Positions 1-6,002 of a stretch of 6,570 nucleotides of DNA are shown piece after piece. How positions within the stretch are numbered: position 1 is the first letter of the stretch; each line of letters opens with the position of its first letter. Under the pieces are notes generated by a model. That model was not told where the DNA came from. It was given only the letters and a program-made list of their open reading frames with translations, and did not search any database. Origin of the DNA: Terriglobia bacterium (lineage in GTDB: Bacteria; Acidobacteriota; Terriglobia; UBA7540); assembly GCA_020072905.1 (NCBI GenBank), contig JAIQGB010000251.1, forward strand, positions 1 through 6,570. Reading direction: 5' to 3'. A program made the position numbers and the translations under genes.

Positions 1-7
1 AGGCTGC

Positions 8-1690
8 TTATCGTCTCTCCCGGGTTGGAGCTTTCGCCGCTCCCGGCTGGGAGGCATTGCCCGATTGGTCCACCGCCACGACCTCGTATTCCCCGGGCTC
101 GTCTCGATCAGGCCCCGTGTCGTCAAACTCCGTCGCGATGGTCGAGCCGATGCGAGCATGGTTATGGAAGATCCGGTAGTAGCAGAGGTCGGCCTCGCTG
201 TTGGCCCCCCAAGTGAGCCGGCGGGCGTCTTCCATCCCGGCTACCTTCAGGCCCTTGACCGGGGCCGGAGGCTCGTCTTCATAACGCATCGTGTAGAGTG
301 CCAGTTGATTGGGGCCGACTGTGTCCTCCAACTCACCTTGCCGCATGGCGACCTTCCCCGCCGGTTCCTGGAGGTCGCCGTCCTCCGTCTTGGGCACGCT
401 CGCGGGGTCATACAGGTATTTGCGGAACTTCGCGGACACAGGCGTGCCATCCAGGCGTAACTCGATCTTGACCGGCTCGAGGTTTCGGTTGATGACCGCG
501 ATGCTCCAGGTGTTCCGGTCGTTATGGCGGATGGCCGCGACGCGCAACTTCGGATCGGGCGCCTCGACGCGAAACACCGTCGCTGGCCCTCCGAAGAATT
601 TCGTCAAGAGTCCGTAGGAATAGTAGGGCGCTCGTGTTTCCGAGCCGTTGGTCGCCCACTTGAACACGCCCCATTGGTTGATGTAGGGCTCGTCGGACCA
701 CTCGGGATAATCGGTGAAAGTCCAATAGCCCATGGCGTAAACACCGCCGTTGATGGCCGCCAGTGCCGCCTCCGCCACTTGCAGCGCGGCCATCGGTTCG
801 CGTGGCGTGCCGTAATGCAGGCACGTGTCCCAACGGTAGCCGTACTTCTTGTCGAAGTATTGCCGCGAACCGAATTCGCCCAGAATGAAGTTCTTGCCTT
901 TCTTGCGGGCCAGGTCGGAGGCCCACGCGCACCTGCCCAGGAACCAAGAGTAGAAGTTCATGTCCGCCGGGTCGTCGGTCTCCAGGTAATGGTGGCCGCC
1001 GTACACCCCGGTGATGTCGTCCATGTTCTCCGCCGCCCACCTCAACGTGTGCCAGTAAGCGACGGGAGACGCGTCCGTTGCCAGCAGCTTCACATCCACG
1101 TGGCGCCGCTGGAGCTCGTTGTAGATCCGCTGCTGATAGTTGCGAAAGGTGGGGAGGTCATCCTTCAGGTCTGCCCACTCTTTGATTGAGAGCTCGTTGG
1201 TGAAGCAGTAGTACTTCACATTCGTGGCGCCGCTGTGAATGAGGTACTCCAGGTCGCTGACCACCGTCGAGGCATACGTGTCGCGCTCCGGACCAGCCGG
1301 CGCGGAGCCCGGGCCCATAGTGGTCAGGTACACCTCGGTCGCCGTATCCTGCTTCATGAAGTTGAGCCGCTGGGCCAGCGCCTCCTGCAATTTCGGGTCG
1401 CTGACCCCCGGCTGCCCCTTGGCCCAAGAGTGGGTCACGCGAGCGAACTTCGGTGCCAGCTCCCGCCAGCGCTTGCCGAGCACCTGCTCGAAGTGCTCGC
1501 GTGTGGTTGTGTGCAGCGGCCACGACGCGTGGAAGCCTACCCCGCGAAAATCCGGGTGGACCACCTGGTCGGTGTGCACGACGATCGTCACGGTGTCCGC
1601 CGGCCACGCCAGCGCCGGGATCGCCAGCAGGACCCACCATCCCGCAATGAATGCCCGATAAAGCGCTCTTGGCTTTGAATGGCTCATCAT
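8..1690 (-). CDS. Secreted clan GH-A-like glycoside hydrolase with C-terminal fibronectin-III-like domain
   Basis: Seen: a 560-residue protein starting MMSHSKPR, with a Sec-type signal (hydrophobic residues about 14-28, likely cleavage near ALAWPA at 26-31). Residues about 40-365 look like a TIM-barrel glycosidase. The sequence FTNELS (Asn165-Glu166) matches the Asn-Glu acid/base motif of clan GH-A, and ILGEFGS (Glu272) resembles its nucleophile strand; both lie at the ends of hydrophobic strands in the expected order. Residues about 370-470 look like a beta-sandwich, and 474-545 (LTWGANSEADLCYYRI, YEVVAVDQSGNAS) like a fibronectin-III module. Inference: an exported enzyme acting on plant or microbial polysaccharide or glycoside; family (GH39-like, GH5-like or other) and substrate cannot be named. 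Start: a GAGGGG ribosome site lies 5 nt before the first ATG and 8 nt before the second, so either may be used. The TAA stop is at 8-10. It is divergent from the DUF362 operon, with no sugar-utilisation partner visible. Confidence 0.8.
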   Translation of the reverse strand: MMSHSKPRALYRAFIAGWWVLLAIPALAWPADTVTIVVHTDQVVHPDFRGVGFHASWPLHTTTREHFEQVLGKRWRELAPKFARVTHSWAKGQPGVSDPKLQEALAQRLNFMKQDTATEVYLTTMGPGSAPAGPERDTYASTVVSDLEYLIHSGATNVKYYCFTNELSIKEWADLKDDLPTFRNYQQRIYNELQRRHVDVKLLATDASPVAYWHTLRWAAENMDDITGVYGGHHYLETDDPADMNFYSWFLGRCAWASDLARKKGKNFILGEFGSRQYFDKKYGYRWDTCLHYGTPREPMAALQVAEAALAAINGGVYAMGYWTFTDYPEWSDEPYINQWGVFKWATNGSETRAPYYSYGLLTKFFGGPATVFRVEAPDPKLRVAAIRHNDRNTWSIAVINRNLEPVKIELRLDGTPVSAKFRKYLYDPASVPKTEDGDLQEPAGKVAMRQGELEDTVGPNQLALYTMRYEDEPPAPVKGLKVAGMEDARRLTWGANSEADLCYYRIFHNHARIGSTIATEFDDTGPDRDEPGEYEVVAVDQSGNASQPGAAKAPTRERR

Positions 1691-1695
1691 GTATA

Positions 1696-1701
1696 CCCCT
1701 C
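1696..1701 (-). promoter_or_regulatory. Ribosome binding site of the glycoside hydrolase gene
   Basis: Read on the minus strand, GAGGGG lies 5 nt upstream of the first ATG (1690-1688) and 8 nt upstream of the adjacent second ATG (1687-1685). It is a strong Shine-Dalgarno match and fixes the start of the hydrolase to one of these two codons. Confidence 0.6.
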
Positions 1702-1777
1702 ATCTTAGTTTGACCAAATGAAATCGCCGCTGTCTCCTGGCGACAGGCGAGTCGAAATCTCACTGACGCGACCCCAG

Positions 1778-1807
1778 TGTATAGTCCCAACGCCTCGACT
1801 CTGTCCA
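1778..1807 (-). promoter_or_regulatory. Candidate sigma-70-type promoter for the glycoside hydrolase gene
   Basis: On the minus strand TGGACA (1807-1802, five of six matches to TTGACA) is followed after 18 nt by TATACA (1783-1778, four of six matches to TATAAT). Transcription would start near 1771 and give a leader of about 80 nt before the ATG at 1690. The placement is sensible, but a match of this quality can arise by chance, so this is a candidate only. Confidence 0.3.
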
Positions 1808-2022
1808 GCCAAATGCGGACGGCTTTCGGAGGAGACCCTAGGTCATTATCCAAAGGGAAAGGCTCCGGGCGCACGGATGCGCGAATACCTCAGCCAGCGG
1901 CACAAGACAACATCGATTGGAACGTGGCGGGCCATTCCATCTCGTTGAAACGCAAGGGGATCTACTCAACTGAGCGCCTGGTTCGGACATATTTACCGTT
2001 ATCAATGGGCGCTCGCGCTTCC

Positions 2023-2037
2023 TCAGGCTCGGCCTGA
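2023..2037. repeat. Short perfect inverted repeat (possible hairpin or operator)
   Basis: TCAGGC and GCCTGA flank a 3-nt TCG spacer, giving a 6-bp perfect stem; flanking CC and GG could extend it across a 2-nt bulge. No T-tract follows on either strand, so it does not look like an intrinsic terminator. It lies about 75 bp upstream of the operon's first start codon, where an operator or leader hairpin could sit, but its function is unknown. Confidence 0.3.
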
Positions 2038-2076
2038 CAGGTCGAAAATTGGTACAAAATGTGCTAACTCAAGTGT

Positions 2077-2117
2077 CGGAAGCTGGAGTGGCCCTCGCCA
2101 CGGAAAGGTTGGAGTGG
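2077..2117 (+). repeat. Imperfect direct repeat duplicating a ribosome-site-plus-GTG segment
   Basis: CGGAAGCTGGAGTGG (2077-2091) recurs as CGGAAAGGTTGGAGTGG (2101-2117), differing by a 2-nt insertion and little else. Each copy holds a GGAAG or GGAAAGG purine run and a GTG. The second GTG (2114) starts the DUF362 gene. The first GTG (2088) opens a 13-codon frame ending at TAA 2127-2129, which overlaps the DUF362 start in another frame. It may be a tandem duplication of the translation start region or chance similarity. Confidence 0.4.
2102..2108 (+). promoter_or_regulatory. Ribosome binding site of the DUF362 gene
   Basis: GGAAAGG lies 5 nt upstream of the GTG at 2114. In this frame no ATG, GTG or TTG occurs between the stop codon at 1946-1948 and this GTG, so the site and the open frame both point to the GTG start, which leaves the twin-arginine signal intact. 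Confidence 0.5.
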
Positions 2118-3121
2118 GTTCACGCTTAACTCGGGATAACACCCCCAATCGGCGGGATTTCCTGCGCTTCGCTGGGGGGCTGATAGGGGGCGTCGGTGGC
2201 GCCGTTCTCGCTCCTGCTGCGCCATATCCCGCTCTTGCCGGCAGGTCGAAAGTCGTCATCGGGCGTGACCCGCAACTACGCAAGTCCGGTTCCTCTCTGG
2301 ATTCAGACCATTTGTTGAAGCTGCTCGATCGGGTCATGCAGGCGGCCTTCGACCGCGATAATCCCCTGGAAGCTTGGCGGCAAGTCGTGCGACCGGGCGA
2401 AGTTGTGGGCCTCAAGGTCAACTGCCTGGCCGGCAAAGGAATCTCCACAAATGTTCCGCTCGTCGAAGCCGTCTGCGAGCGACTCCAACAGGCGGGCATC
2501 AAAGATATCGTGATCTGGGACCGGCTGAACTCCGACCTCGAAAGCGCGCGCTTCCGCGTCAACGAACGCGGCGGCCCGATTCGCTGCTTCGGCAACGACA
2601 CGCTGGGCTACGAGCAGGAACTCTCCACTTACGGTAGCGTCGGAAGCCTCCTGGCGAGAACCTTGACGCAAGTCTGCGACGCCGTCATCAGCCTGCCAGT
2701 GCTAAAAGATCATGGCATCGCTGGCGTCACGATGGCGCTCAAGAACGTTTTTGGCGCCATTCACAATCCCAACAAATATCACCTCGACGTGGGCAATCCT
2801 TACATCGCTGACGTCAACATGCTGGCGCCCATCCGCTCCAAGTTTCGCCTGCACATTTGCGACGCCACCACGGCGCAGTACGAGGGCGGCCCCTCATTCA
2901 TGCCGCAATGGACGTGGCCGTATAACGGCCTGCTCGTGGCGCGCGACCCGGTGGCGCTTGACTACACCGGATGGCAAATCATCGAGCGCAAACGCGCCGA
3001 GAAGGGCATGAAACCGCTGAAAGAAATGAAGCGCGAGCCGGCCTACATCGCTACGGCCGCAGACGCTCATCACCGGATTGGCATCAATGACCCCAAGAAG
3101 ATTGAAGTGATGGAAGTATGA
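2114..3121 (+). CDS. DUF362 domain-containing protein with twin-arginine signal
   Basis: Seen: 335 residues, starting at GTG. The N-terminus has NRRDFLR (12-18), a close match to the Tat motif S/T-R-R-x-F-L-K, then a Gly/Ala-rich hydrophobic stretch (19-41) with likely cleavage after ALA (40-42). The mature part reads as DUF362: VVGLKVNCLAG (97-107), CDAVISLPVLKDHGIAGV (188-205), ALKNVFGAIHNP (208-219) and DPVALDYTGWQIIE (278-291). It lacks the 4Cys ferredoxin segment that some DUF362 proteins carry. Known: DUF362 proteins have no agreed biochemical role and are often found near redox or metal-cofactor genes. Inference: an exported accessory of the AmmeMemoRadiSam pathway, since it is the first gene of the operon and its stop is 10 nt before the next start. 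No alternative in-frame start exists upstream. Confidence 0.85.
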   Translation: MGSRLTRDNTPNRRDFLRFAGGLIGGVGGAVLAPAAPYPALAGRSKVVIGRDPQLRKSGSSLDSDHLLKLLDRVMQAAFDRDNPLEAWRQVVRPGEVVGLKVNCLAGKGISTNVPLVEAVCERLQQAGIKDIVIWDRLNSDLESARFRVNERGGPIRCFGNDTLGYEQELSTYGSVGSLLARTLTQVCDAVISLPVLKDHGIAGVTMALKNVFGAIHNPNKYHLDVGNPYIADVNMLAPIRSKFRLHICDATTAQYEGGPSFMPQWTWPYNGLLVARDPVALDYTGWQIIERKRAEKGMKPLKEMKREPAYIATAADAHHRIGINDPKKIEVMEV

Positions 3122-3146
3122 AGGATGAAATATGAAGTCTGAAAAA
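3119..3146 (+). repeat. Four tandem heptamers bridging the stop of DUF362 and start of radical SAM gene
   Basis: TGAAGGA, TGAAATA, TGAAGTC and TGAAAAA run head to tail, consensus TGAARDN. The first unit supplies the TGA stop of the DUF362 gene and the AAGGA ribosome site (3121-3125), which lies 6 nt before the radical SAM ATG at 3132. Because the unit is 7 nt, ATG codons at 3118, 3125 and 3132 fall in all three frames; the first two open 5-codon frames only. Similar ATGAAGG-type heptamer strings are, from memory, common between genes in Acidobacteriota, Verrucomicrobiota and Planctomycetota. Confidence 0.65.
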
Positions 3147-4343
3147 GGCACGCTGCCCGAGACGCCCAGTGGGATGTCAATCCCCGACTCCACTCTCGTG
3201 GCGGTTTGCGACCGCCGTTCCTTCCTGAGGACTGCCGCTCTGCCGTGCATCGCTACGTGCGCCAGCGCGTTCGTCGGTGGACCGCTGGCCGCGCCCCTGC
3301 TCGCTGCCCCGGCCGCGGAGAACGACGCGCAATTCGTCCGCGAGGCGCAATTCTACGAAAAACTGGCTTACAAGAAGATCAAGTGTAAGCTCTGCCCGCG
3401 CGAATGTGTCATTGACGACCGCGAACGCGGCTACTGCGGCGCGCGCGAGAACCGCGGCGGCACGTACTACACGCTGGTCCACTCCCGCGTGGTGACGGCG
3501 CACATCGACCCCATTGAGAAGAAGCCTTTCTTCCATGTTCTGCCCGGCACGCTGGCCTTTTCGATCGCCACCGCGGGGTGCAACGTCAACTGCAAGATGT
3601 GCCAGAACTGGGAGATTTCACAGGTGCGTCCCGAGCAGGTCCGCGCTACCTACGCTCCGCCCGCCAAGGTTGCCGAGCTCGCCCGCGAGAACCGTTGCCC
3701 GGCCATCGCCTACACCTACAGCGAGCCGGTCATCTTCTACGAATACGTGGTGGATACGGCGCAGGCGGCACACGAAGTGGGCGTGAGGAGCGTGGTGGTC
3801 ACCGGCGGCTACGTCAGCGAAGAGCCGCTCAAGAAGCTCTGCAAGGCCGTGGACGCCATCAAGGTGGATCTGAAGGCTTACTCGGAGAAGTTCTACAAAG
3901 AAGTGGTGAACGGCGAGTTGAAGCACGTGCTCAACACGTTGGTCACGATCCGCAAGCAGGGCATGTGGAACGAGATAGTGTACTTGGTGGTTCCCACGCT
4001 GAACGACAGCGATCAGGAGTTCCAAGGCCTGGCGCGCTGGATCAAGTCGGACTTGGGGCCGGACGTGCCCCTCCACTTCTCTCGCTTCCATCCCGAATAT
4101 CTGCTGAAAAACCTCCCCCCCACCCCTCTGGAAACGCTGGAGCGCGCCAAGGCCATCGCCGACGCCGAGGGGCTGCATTACGTGTACATCGGAAACGTCC
4201 CTGGCCATCCGGCCGAAAGCACTTATTGCCCCAAGTGCCGCAAGGTGGTCGTCGAGCGCCTGGGTTACACGGTGGGCGCCGTGCACCTCAAGCACGGCAA
4301 GTGCGAGTATTGCCACACGCCGATTCCCGGCCTGTGGTCGTGA
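3132..4343 (+). CDS. amrS: AmmeMemoRadiSam system radical SAM enzyme, with twin-arginine signal
   Basis: Seen: 403 residues. The radical SAM cluster motif is CNVNCKMCQNW (Cys150, Cys154, Cys157; C-x3-C-x2-C), followed by barrel motifs such as VVVTGGYVSEEPL (221-233) and AIKVDLKAY (242-250). An N-terminal Cys set CKLCPRECV plus YCG (85, 88, 92, 102) and a C-terminal set CPKC (366, 369) and CEYC (391, 394) frame the barrel and probably bind further metal. This layout, with CQNWEISQ, fits the AmmeMemoRadiSam radical SAM family (PflA-like). Known: the family cleaves S-adenosylmethionine to a 5'-deoxyadenosyl radical; I do not know an established substrate. Odd: the N-terminus bears DRRSFLR (27-33) and a hydrophobic stretch (34-58), a Tat-type signal, unexpected for a SAM-dependent enzyme. 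ATG 3132 has an AAGGA site; Met15 (3174) is a fallback that also keeps the Tat motif. Next gene starts 12 or 27 nt downstream. Confidence 0.92.
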   Translation: MKSEKGTLPETPSGMSIPDSTLVAVCDRRSFLRTAALPCIATCASAFVGGPLAAPLLAAPAAENDAQFVREAQFYEKLAYKKIKCKLCPRECVIDDRERGYCGARENRGGTYYTLVHSRVVTAHIDPIEKKPFFHVLPGTLAFSIATAGCNVNCKMCQNWEISQVRPEQVRATYAPPAKVAELARENRCPAIAYTYSEPVIFYEYVVDTAQAAHEVGVRSVVVTGGYVSEEPLKKLCKAVDAIKVDLKAYSEKFYKEVVNGELKHVLNTLVTIRKQGMWNEIVYLVVPTLNDSDQEFQGLARWIKSDLGPDVPLHFSRFHPEYLLKNLPPTPLETLERAKAIADAEGLHYVYIGNVPGHPAESTYCPKCRKVVVERLGYTVGAVHLKHGKCEYCHTPIPGLWS

Positions 4344-4370
4344 AGGTAATCGCCTGTGTGGAATGACACT

Positions 4371-6002
4371 ATGAGAAAGAAAGCCATCACTCCCGCTGTC
4401 GTCTGGATTCTCGCGATGAGCGCCGCTCTGCTGGCCCCAGCTACCTCGCTACAAGGCGCCGGAGAGAAGGTGCGACGGCCGGAAGTCGCCGGATCGTTCT
4501 ATCCCGCCGACCCCAAAGAACTCGGCAAGATGCTGGACGGATTCCTTGCCAAGGCCGCCACCGAGCAGCCGCAAGGCCAGCTTGTGGCGCTTTCGGTGCC
4601 GCACGCGGGCTACGAATTCTCCGGCCAAGTCGCGGCGTACGCGTTCGCGCTGCTGAAGGGCCGGAAATTCGCGCGCGTGGTGGTGATCTCACCCTGCCAC
4701 ATTGAGGCGTTCCCCTTTAGTTCAATCTATGACGGCGATGCCTACGCTACGCCCCTGGGCAATATCCCCATCGACAAGGAATTCGCCAAAAAGTTGGTGG
4801 CGCAGAGTTCGCTGATCCAGTTTTCGCAGCGAGGGCACGGAGAAGCCCAGGGCCGCGGCGAGCATTCGTTGGAAGTCGAGCTTCCCTTCCTGCAGCGCAC
4901 GCTCGGCGAGTTCAAGCTGGTGCCTATCGTCATGGGCGACCAGAACTACGACATGGAGCGCGCGCTGGGGGTGGCGCTGGCGAAGCTCATCCAAGCGGAG
5001 CGGAAGGGAGCCGCGGCGGGGTCGTCGCTATCCGGCGACACGCTGATCGTTGCGAGCTCCGACCTTTCACACTTCCATCCTTACGACGAGGCGGTCCGGC
5101 TCGACCACAAGGTGCTCAACGCCATCACGGAGTGGGACTACTTCAACATGTCGGAGAACTTCGAGCGGCGCATCTGGGAAGCGTGCGGGGGCGGGCCCAT
5201 CGTTGCCATGATGGTCGCCGCGGAGAGACTCGGCGCAAACCGCGCGCGCATTCTCAAGTACGCCAACTCGGGCGACGTCACCGGCGACAAGAGCCGCGTG
5301 GTGGGTTACGGCGCCGTGGCCTACACGCGCGAGAGCGCCAAAGTCGGCGACAAAACTCATGCCTTCTCGCTCGGCCGGCAGGAGAAAGAGGCGCTGCTCA
5401 AGATCGCCAAGCAATCGGTTTACAGCGCGGTCAAAGAGAGAAAGCTCTACGAGTGTTCCTCGGGAGGACTCCAGGCACTCGATCAGGACCGCGGCGCTTT
5501 CGTCACCCTCAAGGAGAAGGGACAACTGCGCGGCTGCATCGGCTACATCGCGCCCATGAAGCCCCTTTGCTTGACGGTACGCGACGTGGCTGCGGCAGCG
5601 GCCCTCGAAGACCCGCGCTTCCGCCCTGTGGAGCTTCGCGAATTGCCGGAGTTGGAGTATGAGGTTTCCGTACTCTCCCCACTGCGGCGCGTTACCGACA
5701 TCAAGCAGATCAAGGTCGGGGAGCACGGCCTGGTCATGCGAAAGGGCGACAAAGAAGGCCTGTTGCTCCCCCAGGTGCCCGTCGAACAGCATTGGGATCG
5801 CACCACGTTCCTCGAACAAACCTGCGTGAAGTCCAGCCTCCCGCCCAACGCTTGGAAAGACCCCGAGACCGACATCTTCATGTTCTCGGCGCTGGTCTTC
5901 GGTGACCGCACGCCGTCGGTGCAATCCGACGTCAGCGAGAGTCCTTTCCCCGCGCGGGAATCAAGGCCAGGACAATCGGGGCGAGATTCACCACACCCAT
6001 AA
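4371..6002 (+). CDS. amrB-amrA: Fused AmmeMemoRadiSam proteins B (Memo) and A (AMMECR1), exported
   Basis: Seen (numbered from ATG 4371, 543 residues): a Sec-type signal (RKK, then hydrophobic 9-24, cleavage likely after LAPA). Memo domain about 32-320: PEVAGSFYP, VPHAGY (His78), SPCHIE (His110), EHSLEVELP (His165), SSDLSHFHP (His234, His236) and ACGGGPI (Cys272), matching the His/His/His/Cys pocket of Memo, which shares the extradiol-dioxygenase-like fold. AMMECR1 domain about 333-512 with the hallmark LRGCIGY (386-392). Known: both are conserved from bacteria to humans; human MEMO1 binds metal, but the bacterial reaction is unsettled to my knowledge. Inference: it acts with the radical SAM enzyme upstream. 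The GTG at 4356 is an in-frame alternative start with a GAAGG site 9 nt before it; ATG is preferred because it gives a cleaner signal. Odd: the domain ends near VFGD, yet about 30 further residues (SVQSDVSESP...) read into the convergent gene. Confidence 0.92.
   Translation: MRKKAITPAVVWILAMSAALLAPATSLQGAGEKVRRPEVAGSFYPADPKELGKMLDGFLAKAATEQPQGQLVALSVPHAGYEFSGQVAAYAFALLKGRKFARVVVISPCHIEAFPFSSIYDGDAYATPLGNIPIDKEFAKKLVAQSSLIQFSQRGHGEAQGRGEHSLEVELPFLQRTLGEFKLVPIVMGDQNYDMERALGVALAKLIQAERKGAAAGSSLSGDTLIVASSDLSHFHPYDEAVRLDHKVLNAITEWDYFNMSENFERRIWEACGGGPIVAMMVAAERLGANRARILKYANSGDVTGDKSRVVGYGAVAYTRESAKVGDKTHAFSLGRQEKEALLKIAKQSVYSAVKERKLYECSSGGLQALDQDRGAFVTLKEKGQLRGCIGYIAPMKPLCLTVRDVAAAAALEDPRFRPVELRELPELEYEVSVLSPLRRVTDIKQIKVGEHGLVMRKGDKEGLLLPQVPVEQHWDRTTFLEQTCVKSSLPPNAWKDPETDIFMFSALVFGDRTPSVQSDVSESPFPARESRPGQSGRDSPHP
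5932..6002. other. 71-bp convergent 3' overlap of two genes
   Basis: The last 22-23 codons of the Memo-AMMECR1 gene (plus strand, TAA 6000-6002) and the last codons of the minus-strand membrane gene (TGA complement of 5932-5934) occupy the same DNA. The overlap lies outside the recognisable AMMECR1 domain, and at the end of the membrane protein it covers LVPIVL-type hydrophobic sequence. A 5-bp stem TTCCC/GGGAA (5946-5950 and 5956-5960) lies inside but has no T-tract, so I see no terminator for either gene. Confidence 0.7.

Larger units (their letters stand above)
1691..2113. other. Divergent intergenic region of 423 bp
   Basis: This gap separates two divergently transcribed genes, so it must hold promoters for both. 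I see one moderately good sigma-70-like pair for the minus-strand gene (1778-1807). For the plus-strand operon I see no convincing -35/-10 pair; TTGAAA at 1945-1950 has no good partner at normal spacing. There is a 6-bp inverted repeat at 2023-2037, a weaker CTGTC/GACAG pair at 1730-1746, and a duplicated ribosome-site segment at 2077-2117. Two short plus-strand reading frames (1718-1948 and 1777-2037) overlap in different frames, lack recognisable motifs and are probably chance. No tRNA, riboswitch or known RNA is recognised. Confidence 0.6.

Noticed and set aside
524..1189. Plus-strand open frame of about 220 codons opposite the hydrolase
   Set aside because: Shadow of the hydrolase reading frame, with no family resemblance or good ribosome site.
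1730..1746. CTGTC/GACAG inverted repeat near the hydrolase start as a riboswitch or operator
   Set aside because: Only 5 bp with a 7-nt loop, no conserved RNA motif, and easily expected by chance.
1777..2037. Small plus-strand gene of about 86 codons in the intergenic region
   Set aside because: No ribosome site or similarity recognised, overlaps another short frame and the candidate promoter, so it is probably chance.
2023..2601. Antisense open frame of about 190 codons across the DUF362 start
   Set aside because: Overlaps the conserved Tat and DUF362 segments on the other strand and shows no motif.
4115..4121. Run of seven C bases in the radical SAM gene as a possible frameshift site
   Set aside because: The frame before and after reads the family-like NLPPTPLE without a break, so no frameshift is needed.
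3618..4316. Long antisense open frame (about 230 codons) opposite the radical SAM gene
   Set aside because: It mirrors a GC-rich coding frame on the other strand; the plus-strand protein has clear family motifs throughout, and the antisense translation has none.
3578..4366. Overlapping plus-strand frame of about 260 codons inside the radical SAM gene
   Set aside because: Arg/Gly/Gln-rich composition typical of out-of-frame GC-rich DNA, and no domain signs.
5067..5924. Antisense open frame of about 285 codons opposite Memo-AMMECR1
   Set aside because: It runs across two strongly conserved domains, has low-complexity Arg/Val/His-rich sequence and no recognisable motif.
5946..5960. TTCCC/GGGAA hairpin as a bidirectional terminator between the converging genes
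   Set aside because: The stem is only 5 bp and no T-rich tract follows on either strand; it lies inside both reading frames.
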